A stretch of 64,000 bases of DNA from NCBI RefSeq assembly GCF_039727615.1, contig NZ_CP152474.1, positions 992,001-1,056,000 on the forward strand. Reading direction: 5' to 3'. The notes beneath the pieces were generated by a model that saw only the letters and a program-made list of their open reading frames with translations, was not told the DNA's origin and did not search any database. The stretch is from Leclercia sp. S52 (lineage in GTDB: Bacteria > Pseudomonadota > Gammaproteobacteria > Enterobacterales > Enterobacteriaceae). Below, one piece after another: positions 1-9,611 of this stretch. Position numbers and translations under genes: made by a program. The stretch's first letter is position 1, and every line of letters starts with the position of its first letter.

Positions 1-933
1 GGCGCACTGGCGCTTTGGGCCGTTCAGGCGCAGGCTGTGGACGTCACCGTCGCGTATCAAACCTCCGCCGAGCCGGCAAAAGTGGCGCAGGCGGACAAAA
101 CCTTCGAGAAAGCGAGCGGCGCGAAAGTTGACTGGCGTAAGTTCGACAGCGGCGCCAGCATCGTGCGGGCCCTTGCTTCCGGCGACGTGCAGATTGGCAA
201 CCTCGGCTCCAGCCCGCTGGCGGTCGCGGCCAGTCAGCAGGTGCCGATCGAAGTCTTCCTGCTGGCCTCGCAGCTCGGCAATTCCGAAGCGCTGGTGGTG
301 AAGAAAAACATCACTAAGCCCGAAGATCTGATCGGCAAACGCATCGCGGTGCCCTTTATCTCCACCACTCACTACAGCCTGCTCGCGGCCCTGAAACACT
401 GGAACATTAAGCCGGGGCAGGTGGAAATCATCAACCTGCAACCGCCGGCCATTATCGCCGCCTGGCAGCGTGGCGATATTGATGGCGCCTATGTCTGGTC
501 GCCTGCGGTGAACGAGCTGGAGAAAGACGGCAGCGTGCTGACCGACTCCGCCCAGGTGGGCCAGTGGGGCGCGCCAACCCTCGACGTCTGGGTAGTGCGT
601 AAAGACTTTGCCGAGAAGCATCCTGAAGTGGTGAAAGCCTTCGCCAAAAGCGCCATCGATGCCCAGCAACCCTACATCGCCAACCCGGATGAGTGGCTGA
701 AACAGCCTGCCAACCTGGAGAAACTCGCCCGCCTGAGCGGCGTGCCGGAGGCCGACGTGCCGGGTCTGGTGAAAGGCAATACCTATCTGACGCCTGCCCA
801 GCAACAGCAGCAGCTGTCAGGCCCGGTGAACAAAGCCATTATTGATACCGCCGGCTTCCTGAAAGAGCAGGGCAAAGTGCCCGCGGTGGCGGCGGATTAC
901 AGCCAGTACGTGACCGATCGCTTTGTGAAGTAA
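1..933 (+). CDS. tauA: Taurine ABC transporter periplasmic binding protein (5' end cut by window)
   Basis: This is the periplasmic receptor that delivers taurine and related sulfonates to TauBC during sulfate starvation. The frame is open from base 1, so the first codons and most of the signal peptide lie outside the window; the visible residues end the signal peptide with the cleavage-like stretch AVQAQA. The rest reads as a complete NMT1/SsuA-type binding fold with the conserved TauA stretches DSGASIVRALASGDVQIG and VPFISTTHYS. About 310 residues are visible against about 320 for the family. It heads tauABCD, with tauB starting 9 bases after its stop. In E. coli the operon is controlled by Cbl and CysB; that promoter is not in the window. 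Confidence 0.97.
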   Translation, partial: GALALWAVQAQAVDVTVAYQTSAEPAKVAQADKTFEKASGAKVDWRKFDSGASIVRALASGDVQIGNLGSSPLAVAASQQVPIEVFLLASQLGNSEALVVKKNITKPEDLIGKRIAVPFISTTHYSLLAALKHWNIKPGQVEIINLQPPAIIAAWQRGDIDGAYVWSPAVNELEKDGSVLTDSAQVGQWGAPTLDVWVVRKDFAEKHPEVVKAFAKSAIDAQQPYIANPDEWLKQPANLEKLARLSGVPEADVPGLVKGNTYLTPAQQQQQLSGPVNKAIIDTAGFLKEQGKVPAVAADYSQYVTDRFVK

Positions 934-942
934 GGGGGCCGT

Positions 943-1710
943 ATGCTGAATATTACAAATCTGTACGCCGATTACGCTGGCAAGCCTGCGCTGGAAGATA
1001 TCAACCTGACGCTGGATAGCGGCGAGCTGCTGGTGGTGCTCGGCCCGTCCGGCTGCGGGAAGACCACGCTGCTGAATCTGATCGCCGGGTTTGTACCCTA
1101 TCAGCACGGCACCATTCAACTCGAAGGGAAAAAGGTGGAGGGCCCCGGCGCCGAGCGCGGCGTGGTCTTCCAGAACGAAGGGCTGCTGCCGTGGCGTAAC
1201 GTGCAGGAGAACGTCGCTTTCGGCCTGCAGCTGGCGGGCACCTCGCGGGAACAACGGCTGGCCATTGCGCGCGAGATGCTGAAAAAAGTGGGCCTGGAAG
1301 GGGCGGAAAAACGCTTTATCTGGCAGCTCTCCGGCGGCCAGCGTCAGCGCGTCGGCATCGCCCGGGCGCTGGCGGCCAATCCGCAGCTATTGCTGCTGGA
1401 TGAACCCTTCGGGGCGCTGGACGCCTTTACCCGCGAGCAGATGCAAACCCTGCTTCTGCGCCTGTGGCACGAGACCGGCAAGCAGGTCCTGCTGATCACC
1501 CACGACATCGAAGAAGCGGTGTTTATGGCTACCGAACTGGTGCTGCTTTCACCGGGGCCGGGCCGGGTGCTCGAGCGTCTGCCGCTCAACTTTGCCCGCC
1601 GCTTTGTTGGCGGGGAACCGGTGCGCAGTATCAAGTCTGATCCCGAATTTATCGCCCAGCGCGAATACGTGCTGAGCCGCGTGTTTGAGCAGCGGGAGGC
1701 CTTCTCATGA
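943..1710 (+). CDS. tauB: Taurine ABC transporter ATP-binding protein
   Basis: This is the ATPase of the taurine importer at the cytoplasmic face of the inner membrane. At 255 residues it has the usual family length. Walker A is GPSGCGKT at residues 34-41, the ABC signature LSGGQ lies near residue 130, and Walker B (LLLLDEP) lies near residue 150, followed by the D-loop and the switch histidine in [10 protein letters not shown]. The start lies 9 bases after tauA, and the 3' end overlaps the tauC start by 4 bases (ATGA), which implies translational coupling. No defects are visible. Confidence 0.97.
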   Translation: MLNITNLYADYAGKPALEDINLTLDSGELLVVLGPSGCGKTTLLNLIAGFVPYQHGTIQLEGKKVEGPGAERGVVFQNEGLLPWRNVQENVAFGLQLAGTSREQRLAIAREMLKKVGLEGAEKRFIWQLSGGQRQRVGIARALAANPQLLLLDEPFGALDAFTREQMQTLLLRLWHETGKQVLLITHDIEEAVFMATELVLLSPGPGRVLERLPLNFARRFVGGEPVRSIKSDPEFIAQREYVLSRVFEQREAFS

Positions 1711-2534
1711 GCATTGTGGTGAATGACAAAACGGCGGGCAAACGCCTGACCCTGCGCTGGCCCTTCTCCCGCCAGCTGACGCTCAGCGTCAGCACCCTGC
1801 TGGTGCTGCTGGCCGTGTGGTGGGCCGTAGCGGCGGCGCAGTGGGTAAGCCCGCTGTTCCTGCCGCCGCCGGGCCAGGTGCTGGTGAAACTGTTCACCAT
1901 CGCCGGTCCGCAGGGGTTTATGGATGCCACCCTGTGGCAGCATCTGGCGGCCAGCCTGGGGCGCATTCTGGTGGCCCTGCTGGCGGCGGTGATCCTCGGT
2001 ATCCCGGTGGGCATTGCGATGGGCTTAAGCCCGACGGTGCGCGGGATCCTCGATCCGCTGATTGAGCTTTATCGCCCGGTGCCGCCGCTGGCCTATCTGC
2101 CGCTGATGGTGATCTGGTTTGGCATCGGCGAGACCTCGAAGATCCTGCTGATCTACCTGGCGATTTTCGCCCCGGTGGCGATGTCGGCGGTGGCGGGGGT
2201 CAAAAGCGCCCAGCAGGTGCGGATCCGTGCGGCGCAGTCGCTGGGGGCGAGCCGCGCCCAGGTGCTGTGGTTTGTGATTCTGCCCGGCGCACTGCCGGAG
2301 ATCCTGACCGGACTGCGTATCGGGCTCGGGGTCGGCTGGTCGACGCTGGTGGCGGCTGAACTGATCGCCGCCACGCGCGGGTTAGGCTTTATGGTCCAGT
2401 CGGCGGGGGAGTTCCTGGCGACGGACGTGGTACTGGCAGGGATCGCGGTGATCGCCGTGATCGCCTTCGGATTAGAACTGGGGCTGCGCGCGCTTCAGCG
2501 CCGCCTGACGCCCTGGCATGGAGAGATACAATGA
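1707..2534 (+). CDS. tauC: Taurine ABC transporter permease
   Basis: This is the inner-membrane channel subunit of the taurine importer, 275 residues, with about six hydrophobic segments. The EAA-type loop that docks onto TauB is visible ([19 protein letters not shown]), as expected for the binding-protein-dependent permease family. It overlaps tauB at its start and tauD at its end, each by an ATGA, so tauBCD behaves as one tightly coupled unit. SsuC is the nearest paralogue, but the order tauA-B-C-D with the dioxygenase downstream fixes it as TauC. Confidence 0.96.
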   Translation: MSIVVNDKTAGKRLTLRWPFSRQLTLSVSTLLVLLAVWWAVAAAQWVSPLFLPPPGQVLVKLFTIAGPQGFMDATLWQHLAASLGRILVALLAAVILGIPVGIAMGLSPTVRGILDPLIELYRPVPPLAYLPLMVIWFGIGETSKILLIYLAIFAPVAMSAVAGVKSAQQVRIRAAQSLGASRAQVLWFVILPGALPEILTGLRIGLGVGWSTLVAAELIAATRGLGFMVQSAGEFLATDVVLAGIAVIAVIAFGLELGLRALQRRLTPWHGEIQ

Positions 2535-3382
2535 GTGAACGTCTGACCATTACCCCGCTGGGGCCGTACATTGGCGCGCAGATTTCCGGTCTGGATGTGA
2601 CCCGGCCATTAAGCGATAACCAGTTTGAACAGCTCTATCACGCTGTGCTGCGCCATCAGGTGGTGTTCCTGCGCGAGCAGGCGATCACCCCGCAGCAGCA
2701 GCGCGCCCTGGCGCTCCGCTTTGGCGATCTGCATATTCATCCGGTCTATCCGCACGCGGAAGGGGTGGAGGAGATCATCGTCCTGGATACCCATAACGAT
2801 AATCCGCCGGACAACGATAACTGGCACACCGATGTGACCTTTATTGAGACCCCGCCTGCCGGGGCGATCCTCGCGGCGAAACAGCTGCCGGAGAGCGGGG
2901 GAGACACCCTGTGGGCCAGCGGGATTGCGGCATTTGAGGCGTTATCCGCCCCGTTCCAGCAGCTGCTGAGCGGCCTGCGGGCGGAGCATGATTTCAAGAA
3001 ATCCTTCCCGGAGTACAAGTACCGTAAAACGGAAGAGGAGCACCAGCGCTGGCTGGAGGCGGTGGCGAAACATCCGCCGCTTTTGCACCCGGTGGTGCGT
3101 ACCCATCCGGTCAGCGGCAAGCAGGCGCTGTTCGTCAACGAAGGCTTCACCACGCGGATTGTGGATCTGAGCGAGAAAGAGAGCGAGGCGCTGCTGGGGT
3201 TCCTGTTTGCCCATATCACTAAGCCGGAGTTCCAGGTGCGCTGGCGCTGGCAGGAGAACGATCTGGCGATCTGGGATAACCGGGTGACGCAGCATTACGC
3301 CAACGCCGATTATCTGCCGCAGCGGCGGATTATGCAGCGGGCGACGATATTGGGGGATAAACCTTTCTTCCGTGCGGGCTGA
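2531..3382 (+). CDS. tauD: Taurine dioxygenase, Fe(II)/2-oxoglutarate dependent
   Basis: This enzyme hydroxylates taurine using O2 and 2-oxoglutarate, which releases sulfite for cysteine synthesis and leaves aminoacetaldehyde. At 283 residues it has exactly the E. coli length. The iron-binding facial triad is visible as H99 and D101 in WHTDVTF and H255 in VTQHYA, and the 2-oxoglutarate-binding arginine lies in the C-terminal RRIMQRATI stretch. It is last in the tau operon and overlaps tauC by 4 bases. A REP palindrome follows the stop directly. Confidence 0.97.
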   Translation: MSERLTITPLGPYIGAQISGLDVTRPLSDNQFEQLYHAVLRHQVVFLREQAITPQQQRALALRFGDLHIHPVYPHAEGVEEIIVLDTHNDNPPDNDNWHTDVTFIETPPAGAILAAKQLPESGGDTLWASGIAAFEALSAPFQQLLSGLRAEHDFKKSFPEYKYRKTEEEHQRWLEAVAKHPPLLHPVVRTHPVSGKQALFVNEGFTTRIVDLSEKESEALLGFLFAHITKPEFQVRWRWQENDLAIWDNRVTQHYANADYLPQRRIMQRATILGDKPFFRAG

Positions 3383-3384
3383 TT

Positions 3385-3460
3385 GCCGGGTGGCGGCTAC
3401 GCCTTACCCGGCCTACAACACCTGCTCCCGTAGGCCCGGTAAGCGTAGCGCCACCGGGCG
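3385..3460. repeat. REP/BIME pair between tauD and the acyltransferase
   Basis: Two opposed copies of the enterobacterial REP core (GCCGGGTGGCGG...CTTACCCGGCCTAC, then GTAGGCCCGGTAAGCG...CCACCGGGC) form imperfect hairpins separated by a short spacer. They sit between two convergent genes, the usual place, and may act as mRNA 3'-end stabiliser, gyrase/IHF site or attenuator. The second half runs up to the stop codon of the convergent gene. Confidence 0.93.
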
Positions 3461-5149
3461 TTACAAATGCGCCTCGATATACCGCTGATAGCGGTTCGCC
3501 TTCAGGTAACACAAATCCACCAGCACCAGCCCGTCCACGCAGTTGCTGAACGCCGGGTCGCTGCCGAAATCAATAAACTGCACCCCGCCGGGCTCGCACA
3601 GCTCGGAATACTGCTTGTAGAGCGGCGGGATGCCGCATCCCAGATTGCCGAGCAGCGATTTCAGCCGGGTCAGGTCCTCCACGTAATCCTCGCCACCAAA
3701 CTGCGCCAGCACCTCGGGTAGCGAGGCGGGATAAGGGCGTCGCGAGGCGGCCAGCGGATGGCTGGCCGGGAACCACAGCCGGTAGAAAGCCACCAGCAGA
3801 TCCCGCGCCGCGGGCGGTAATCCGCCGGAAATAGAGACCGGGCCGAACAGGTAGCGATAGTGCGGATAGCGCGCCAGATAGGCACCAATCCCGGACCACA
3901 GGTAGTCCAGCCCGCGCCGTCCCCAGTAGCGCGGCTGAATAAAGCTGCGCCCCAGTTCAATGCCGTGCTCAAGGATATCCTGCATTTTGTCGTCGTAGTG
4001 GAACAGGCTGTAGCTGTAGAGCGCCTCGGGTTCGCGCATCGCCGTCGGGATAAAGCGGTAGGCACCGACGATCTCCAGATCCTCGTCATCCCACAAAATC
4101 AGGTGCAGATAGTCATCATCAAAGCTGTCGGTGTCCCGGCGCTTGCCGCTGCCTTCCCCCACCGCGCGAAAGGCGATCTCCCGCAGCCGTCCCAATTCCC
4201 GCAGGATCGGTGCCTCTTCCTGGCCGTTGCGCTGCCACAGATAGATGCTTTTGCCATCGGCGGTGGTACCCAGACACTCCGCCTGCGCCAGCTCGCGCTT
4301 CAGCGTCACCCGGTCTTCCGCCCGGGCAATGGCGGATTCGGTTTTGAACACGCCCGGCAGCCCTTTGCCGAGACGCAGCACGTGCTGGCGACACTGCTCG
4401 GCCATCTCACGCGGGGAGAGCGTGGGGCTGAACCAGTGACTCCAGCCGATCTGCTGACCGATTTTCACCGGCAGGCGGCTATGGCGACGGCGGAACATCT
4501 GCTGCATCAGCAGCAGCATCGACAGGTTCGGGGAGAGCAGGGTGCTGGCATAGAACAGCAGGCTGTTGCGGGCGTGGATATTCATCGGCAGCAGCGGCGC
4601 GCGGAATTTGCCCGCCAGCTTGATAAAGCCGGGGTGCCACTTTTTATCGCGGATCCCGGTACGCGTCGGGCGGGAGACTTCCCCGGCCGGGAAGAAGATC
4701 AGCACGCCGGCATTTTGCAGGTGCTGCTCCATCAGGGTGAATGACGATTTCGCCGTCCGTCCGCCCATATTGTCCACCGGGATAAACAGCGAGCTCAGCG
4801 GCTCCAGATGCGTCAGCATGCGGTTGGTCACCACCTTCACATCCCGGCGCACCCGGGAGACGGCATACAGCAGCGCCAGTCCGTCCAGCGTACCGGTGGG
4901 GTGGTTAGCCATAACGATCAGCGGGCCGTGAGCGGGAATTTGTTCGAGGTCGTGAGCCGGAATGGTGCAGAGGATATCGAGATGTTCCAGAACCTGTTCC
5001 ACCATATCCAGCCCCTTCAGGTGGCGGTGGTCGGCGGCAAACTGTTGAAACTCTTCTTCGTGGAATAACTTCTTTAACAGCCTTTTTTGCCAGGGTGCAG
5101 GCCTCGCCTGCGGCCAAAGGTCATCGAGAACGCTGTCGAGACTAAACAT
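3461..5149 (-). CDS. Two-domain acyltransferase, OlsF-like (PlsC + OlsB-type) putative ornithine-lipid synthase
   Basis: This 562-residue protein fuses two acyltransferase modules. The N-terminal half looks like a lysophospholipid (PlsC/OlsA-type) O-acyltransferase: an NHPTGTLDG motif at residues 82-90 places H83 and D89 as the likely catalytic pair, followed by a FFPAGEVSRP substrate-binding block. The C-terminal half, from about residue 330, resembles the OlsB/GNAT-like N-acyltransferase with RLREIAFRAVGEG and ELGRSFIQPRYWGRRG. This architecture is known from OlsF, which makes ornithine lipids on its own. The start is taken at MFSLDSVL; an in-frame extension of 35 codons upstream overlaps the REP and lacks family character. 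It lies 3' of hemB on the same strand. The exact lipid product is inferred, not seen. Confidence 0.75.
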   Translation of the reverse strand: MFSLDSVLDDLWPQARPAPWQKRLLKKLFHEEEFQQFAADHRHLKGLDMVEQVLEHLDILCTIPAHDLEQIPAHGPLIVMANHPTGTLDGLALLYAVSRVRRDVKVVTNRMLTHLEPLSSLFIPVDNMGGRTAKSSFTLMEQHLQNAGVLIFFPAGEVSRPTRTGIRDKKWHPGFIKLAGKFRAPLLPMNIHARNSLLFYASTLLSPNLSMLLLMQQMFRRRHSRLPVKIGQQIGWSHWFSPTLSPREMAEQCRQHVLRLGKGLPGVFKTESAIARAEDRVTLKRELAQAECLGTTADGKSIYLWQRNGQEEAPILRELGRLREIAFRAVGEGSGKRRDTDSFDDDYLHLILWDDEDLEIVGAYRFIPTAMREPEALYSYSLFHYDDKMQDILEHGIELGRSFIQPRYWGRRGLDYLWSGIGAYLARYPHYRYLFGPVSISGGLPPAARDLLVAFYRLWFPASHPLAASRRPYPASLPEVLAQFGGEDYVEDLTRLKSLLGNLGCGIPPLYKQYSELCEPGGVQFIDFGSDPAFSNCVDGLVLVDLCYLKANRYQRYIEAHL

Positions 5150-5227
5150 GGTGGCACCTCCTGCTGTCCTGCTCAGACAGTAGAAGCGCCAGATGTCGGT
5201 TGTATTGCAGTGTGGTGAAGGTTTGTC

Positions 5228-5260
5228 GTAGGCCGGGTAAGGCGAAGCCGCCACCCGGCA
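5228..5260. repeat. Single REP unit between hemB and the acyltransferase
   Basis: One REP core (GTAGGCCGGGTAAGGCG... pairing with GCCACCCGGC) lies immediately after the hemB stop in the hemB-to-acyltransferase direction. It can fold as a hairpin and may protect the hemB mRNA 3' end. Confidence 0.85.
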
Positions 5261-5267
5261 CTGCCGA

Positions 5268-6242
5268 TTAACGCAGAATTTTCTTCTCGGCCAGATCCAG
5301 CGCGAAGTAGCTGAAGATCAGATCCGCGCCCGCGCGTTTGATCGCCCCCAGGCTTTCGAGGATCACTTTCTCTTCGTCGATCGCCCCCGCCTGCGCGGCG
5401 AATTTGATCATCGCGTACTCACCGCTCACCTGATAGGCGCCCAGCGGCAGGTCGGTGCGCTCGCGAATATCGCGCAGAATGTCCAGATAGGCGCCGGCCG
5501 GTTTCACCATCAGGCAGTCGGCACCCTGAGCTTCGTCGAGCAGCGATTCGCGGATCGCTTCCCGGCGGTTCAGCGGGTTCATCTGGTAGGTTTTGCGATC
5601 GCCTTTCAGCGCGGTGCCCGCCGCTTCACGGAACGGACCGTAGAAGGAGGAGGCGAATTTGGTGGAGTAGGACATGATCGCGGTATCGGTGAAGCCCGCG
5701 GCGTCCAGCGCCTGGCGAATGGCCTGCACCTGGCCGTCCATTGCGGCGGACGGGGCGATAAAGTCAGCGCCTGCGGCGGCAGCTACCACCGCCTGTTTGC
5801 CGAGGTTGAGCAGGGTTGCGTCGTTATCCACGCCGTGATCGCACAGCACGCCGCAGTGGCCGTGGGAGGTATATTCGCAGAAGCAGGTGTCGGACATGAC
5901 GATCATCTCTGGCACCGTCTCTTTGGCGATGCGCGACATACGCGCCACCAGACCGTCCTCTTTCCAGGCATCGCTGCCGGTGGCGTCGGTATGGTGGGAG
6001 ATGCCGAAGGTCATGATCGACCGGATACCGGCGTTGGCGATGCGCTCAATTTCTCGCGCGAGGTGTTTCTCCGGAATACGCATTACGCCCGGCATGGCCT
6101 CGATGGCTTTGTAGTCATCGATCTCTTCTTCAACAAAAATCGGCAACACCAGATCGTTTAAGGTCAGTGTTGTCTCTTCAAAAAGCGCGCGCAGAGCCGG
6201 GGATTTGCGCAGACGACGGGGACGAGCAATTAAATCGTTCAT
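5268..6242 (-). CDS. hemB: Delta-aminolevulinic acid dehydratase (porphobilinogen synthase)
   Basis: HemB condenses two 5-aminolevulinate molecules to porphobilinogen, an early cytoplasmic step of haem, sirohaem and cobalamin synthesis. At 324 residues it has the E. coli length. Visible features are the zinc cysteine cluster [14 protein letters not shown], the Schiff-base lysine in [10 protein letters not shown], and a second catalytic lysine in [12 protein letters not shown]. It is read away from the AT-rich autotransporter promoter region, so its promoter must lie within about 6243-6400. Confidence 0.98.
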   Translation of the reverse strand: MNDLIARPRRLRKSPALRALFEETTLTLNDLVLPIFVEEEIDDYKAIEAMPGVMRIPEKHLAREIERIANAGIRSIMTFGISHHTDATGSDAWKEDGLVARMSRIAKETVPEMIVMSDTCFCEYTSHGHCGVLCDHGVDNDATLLNLGKQAVVAAAAGADFIAPSAAMDGQVQAIRQALDAAGFTDTAIMSYSTKFASSFYGPFREAAGTALKGDRKTYQMNPLNRREAIRESLLDEAQGADCLMVKPAGAYLDILRDIRERTDLPLGAYQVSGEYAMIKFAAQAGAIDEEKVILESLGAIKRAGADLIFSYFALDLAEKKILR

Positions 6243-6769
6243 GATATGCCTGACGAGTGTGAATCAAAGAGAGCCAGTGTACCCGAAATGCCCGTCGTCT
6301 GTTTTACTAAAGTTGTCGTTTAGCCCGCAGAATGCGGGGCGGGGTGGTCTGGCTTTATTTCCCTGTTTACATTTCATCGTTTGAAATAAGTTTACGCTCT
6401 ATTTACGTAAGATAAATCTGTGCCAAAAATATATCCAACCCAGGTAACATCCTAACCTGGCGTGATTCTATTTTTATGTGCGCGGTGTTACTTATTTATT
6501 TTATCGCTTGTTTGCTTTTGTTTTATAACTCTCAATGATCTTTCACCTTTAATATCTTTTCTTTCGAATAAAGTTAACTTCTTGAAAATTATCTGTATTT
6601 TTATTATTTTTTATATTTCAAAAAGTATTTAACTTATTCTGTCTGTTTCCGGACATAATTGCTGGATTCATTGAACCATTTTGTTTCGAGGCTGCATAAT
6701 TCGCCTCGCAATATATTTGCACTGTATTTACGGACAAACTTGCTTACGTCCCTGAGGAGGGATGACCCA
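6243..6769. promoter_or_regulatory. Long AT-rich divergent promoter region between hemB and the autotransporter
   Basis: This stretch of more than 500 bases has no convincing gene and is far richer in A and T than its surroundings, especially 6370-6660, with many TTTATT/AAATA tracts. It must carry the hemB promoter on one strand and the autotransporter promoter on the other. A strong ribosome site (GAGGAGGG, 6754-6761) precedes the autotransporter ATG at 6770. The composition is that of an H-NS-silenced control region, and H-NS repression is known for the E. coli UpaC autotransporter at this locus. Specific -35 and -10 boxes are not assigned. Confidence 0.6.
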
Positions 6770-9544
6770 ATGCAAACATGGAAAAAGAAACTTGTTGTAT
6801 CTCAACTTGCATTAGCCTGCACGCTGGCTATCGCTTCTCAGGCCAATGCAAAAGATATTTCTGGTAGCACTTACAACACCTTTGGTTACGATAATACCGC
6901 CACCTCGGCCTGGTATAACGGATATACCGACTGGAATTACTCTTCTGCGGCCCACGATGGCGATATCTATCCCGTCATCAATAAGTCGACCGTAAACGGC
7001 GTGATCTCAGCGTATTACCTGGATGATGGCGCGGGCGGTCGCGCCAATTCTCTGTCTATTTCCAACAGCACCATCAACGGGATGATCACCTCTGAGTGCA
7101 TGACCACCGAGTGCGCGGGCAGGCTGAACGCCGACGGCACGACGCATCAGCAGTACGATCGTTTTGCGCTGACGGTGGACAACACCACCATCAACGACAC
7201 CTATGAGCATTACGCTTACGAGGTGGTGAACGGCTCCACGACCACTACCCAATACTGGGATACTCACGCGCTGGGCAACGCCATTACCCTCGACGTGGAA
7301 TCTGACATCGTTATCCAGAACAACTCCCGCATCGCCGGGATCACCCTGACTCAGGGTTATCACCAGCTGGATAACACCCCGTACGATTCTGTCATCGGCA
7401 TCGAAGACAACAGCCATGTCTTCACCAACACCCTGCAGGTGAAGGATTCCGTTGTCACCTCCGGCGCCTATAGCGATCTGGGCACCAGCGGCTTTTATGG
7501 CCAGTCGGCTAAACCGAGCGATTACGGCGAAAGCTCAGCCACCGCCTCTGACGATGCGGCGCTGATTGTTAGCGCAAGCAGCGCGGATAACGCCATGCGC
7601 ACCACGGCGAACTTCGATCACTCCACCCTGACCGGCGATGTGCTGTTCACCAGCACCTTCGACAATAACTTCTACCCGAATGGCGATCCGGCCACCGATA
7701 CCACCGCTGACGGCGTCTACAACCCGACCACCAACGGCTGGGACGGGACCGACAAACTGGATCTGACCCTGACCAACGGCAGCAAGTGGGTCGGTGCGGC
7801 AGTCTCCAGCGTTGAGGCGATTGGGCCTGCTCAGATGTATGGCCTCGGCTACAGCAGCGTCGACTGGCGCAGCCTGGTGCCGAACAGCATCTGGCCAGAG
7901 TCGACCTTCAACAGCAACGGTCACCTGGTGGGTAACCAGGTTTATCAGAGCGGCCTGTTCAACGTCGCGCTGGATAACGGTTCCGAGTGGGATACCCGTA
8001 AGCAGTCCAATATCGATACCCTGACCGTCAACAACCGTTCGCAGGTGAACGTGGAGAGCTCCAGCCTGCTGGCTGACAGCATCACGCTGACTAACGCCTC
8101 AACCATGAATATCGGTGATTCCGGTGGTGTGGCAACCGACAGCCTGTACCTCGACAGTGCCAGCCTGACCACCCTGACTCAGGAAACGGCAGAGCTGTAC
8201 GCTAACACCATTACCGTGGATAACCGTGCAGAGCTGGCGCTGGGTCTGGGCCAGGTCGATACCCACAAACTGGCGCTGACCGACGGCGGTGTGCTGAACG
8301 TTGCCAGCCGCGATTACGTGTTCAATTCCGATCTGAACAACGCCCGCTACGTCACCAACGATATCCACCAGGCAGAGTACGACTTCGGGACAATCGCCCT
8401 GAACTCGGATGGTCACCTGGCGGTGAACGGTGAAGTATCCGGTAACTACAAAGTGCGTCTGGATAACGCAACCGGTGCCGGTTCCGTTGCCGATTACAAA
8501 AACAAAGAGATCGTCCGCATCTACGATAACAACGCGGATACGCAGGCCAGCTTCACCGCGGCTAACAAAGCCGATCTTGGGGCTTATACCTATCAGGCTC
8601 AGCAGCAGGGCGACACCGTGGTGCTGCATCAGGAGCGCCTGACCGATTACGCCAACATGGCGCTGAGCATTCCGTCAGCCAATACCAACATCTGGCATCT
8701 GCAGCAGGATGCACTGGCTAACCGTCTGACCAACAGCCGTCACGGCCTGACCGACAACGGTGGTGCATGGGTGAACGTCTTCGGCGGCAATTTCGACGGC
8801 GATAACGGCACTATCCACTACGATCAGGACGTCAGCGGCATCATGGTGGGTCTCGATACCCATATTGACGGCAACAACGCCGACTGGATCTTCGGTGCGG
8901 CAGCGGGCTTTGCCAAAGGGGATATGAACGATCGCAGCGGCCAGGTGGATCAGGACAGCCAGACCGCGATGCTGTACTCCGCGGCGCGCTTTGCTAACGA
9001 TGTCTTCATCGACAGCTCCCTGAGCTACTCGCGCTTCAATAACGATCTCTCTGCCAACATGAGCACGGGTGAATACGTCGATGGCAACACCACGACCGAC
9101 GCCTGGGGCTTTGGGCTGAAACTGGGCTACGACTGGAAACCGAACGATGCTGGTTACCTCACGCCGTATGCCGCAATTTCCGGCCTGTTCCAGTCTGGCG
9201 ACGACTACCGCCTGAGCAACGATCTGCGCGTAGGCAGCCAGTCTTACGACAGCATGCGTTATGAAGCCGGTTTCGACGCGGGTTACACCATCGGTTACGG
9301 CGACGATCAGGCGCTGACACCGTTCTTCAAGCTGGCCTGGGTGTATGACGATGCCGGTGAAGATGCCAAAGTTAACGGCGACAACATCGATAACGGTGTG
9401 AAAGGTTCCGCGGTTCGCGTGGGCCTGGGTACGCAGTTTAGCTTCACCAAAAACTTCAGTGCCTACACTGATGCCACATACCTCGGTGGTGGTGATGTTG
9501 ATCAAAACTGGGGCGCCAACCTCGGTGTGAAATACACCTGGTAA
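6770..9544 (+). CDS. AIDA-type autotransporter adhesin, EhaB/UpaC-like
   Basis: This is a type Va secreted surface protein of 924 residues. A signal peptide with a WKKKLVVSQLALACTLA core ends at QANA near residue 27. The passenger, to about residue 640, is rich in Asn, Thr, Ser and Asp, with short repeats such as LTNASTMNIGDSG and LDNGSEW that are typical of a beta-helix. About 275 C-terminal residues form the outer-membrane beta-barrel, which ends in the aromatic KYTW. The ATG at 6770 is chosen because GAGGAGGG lies 9 bases upstream and it opens the signal peptide; a longer in-frame extension from 6659 does not. Position between hemB and iprA is that of ehaB/upaC (yaiT) in E. coli. A role in adhesion or biofilm is inferred from the family. 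Confidence 0.88.
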   Translation: MQTWKKKLVVSQLALACTLAIASQANAKDISGSTYNTFGYDNTATSAWYNGYTDWNYSSAAHDGDIYPVINKSTVNGVISAYYLDDGAGGRANSLSISNSTINGMITSECMTTECAGRLNADGTTHQQYDRFALTVDNTTINDTYEHYAYEVVNGSTTTTQYWDTHALGNAITLDVESDIVIQNNSRIAGITLTQGYHQLDNTPYDSVIGIEDNSHVFTNTLQVKDSVVTSGAYSDLGTSGFYGQSAKPSDYGESSATASDDAALIVSASSADNAMRTTANFDHSTLTGDVLFTSTFDNNFYPNGDPATDTTADGVYNPTTNGWDGTDKLDLTLTNGSKWVGAAVSSVEAIGPAQMYGLGYSSVDWRSLVPNSIWPESTFNSNGHLVGNQVYQSGLFNVALDNGSEWDTRKQSNIDTLTVNNRSQVNVESSSLLADSITLTNASTMNIGDSGGVATDSLYLDSASLTTLTQETAELYANTITVDNRAELALGLGQVDTHKLALTDGGVLNVASRDYVFNSDLNNARYVTNDIHQAEYDFGTIALNSDGHLAVNGEVSGNYKVRLDNATGAGSVADYKNKEIVRIYDNNADTQASFTAANKADLGAYTYQAQQQGDTVVLHQERLTDYANMALSIPSANTNIWHLQQDALANRLTNSRHGLTDNGGAWVNVFGGNFDGDNGTIHYDQDVSGIMVGLDTHIDGNNADWIFGAAAGFAKGDMNDRSGQVDQDSQTAMLYSAARFANDVFIDSSLSYSRFNNDLSANMSTGEYVDGNTTTDAWGFGLKLGYDWKPNDAGYLTPYAAISGLFQSGDDYRLSNDLRVGSQSYDSMRYEAGFDAGYTIGYGDDQALTPFFKLAWVYDDAGEDAKVNGDNIDNGVKGSAVRVGLGTQFSFTKNFSAYTDATYLGGGDVDQNWGANLGVKYTW

Positions 9545-9553
9545 CACGCCTGA

Positions 9554-9581
9554 TGCGGGGAGGCATGCCTCCCCGCTTTTT
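9554..9581 (+). terminator. Rho-independent terminator after the autotransporter
   Basis: GCGGGGAGGCATGCCTCCCCGC forms a perfect GC-rich hairpin followed by TTTTT, 10 bases after the autotransporter stop codon. Confidence 0.93.
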
Positions 9582-9611
9582 AGCGTAAGTTAAGGATGAC
9601 TCGAGACCTGC

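Noticed and set aside
6370..6660. AT-rich stretch as a horizontally acquired island
   Set aside because: The AT-richness is confined to the intergenic control region; the adjoining genes have the base composition of the rest of the window and no integrase or tRNA is present.
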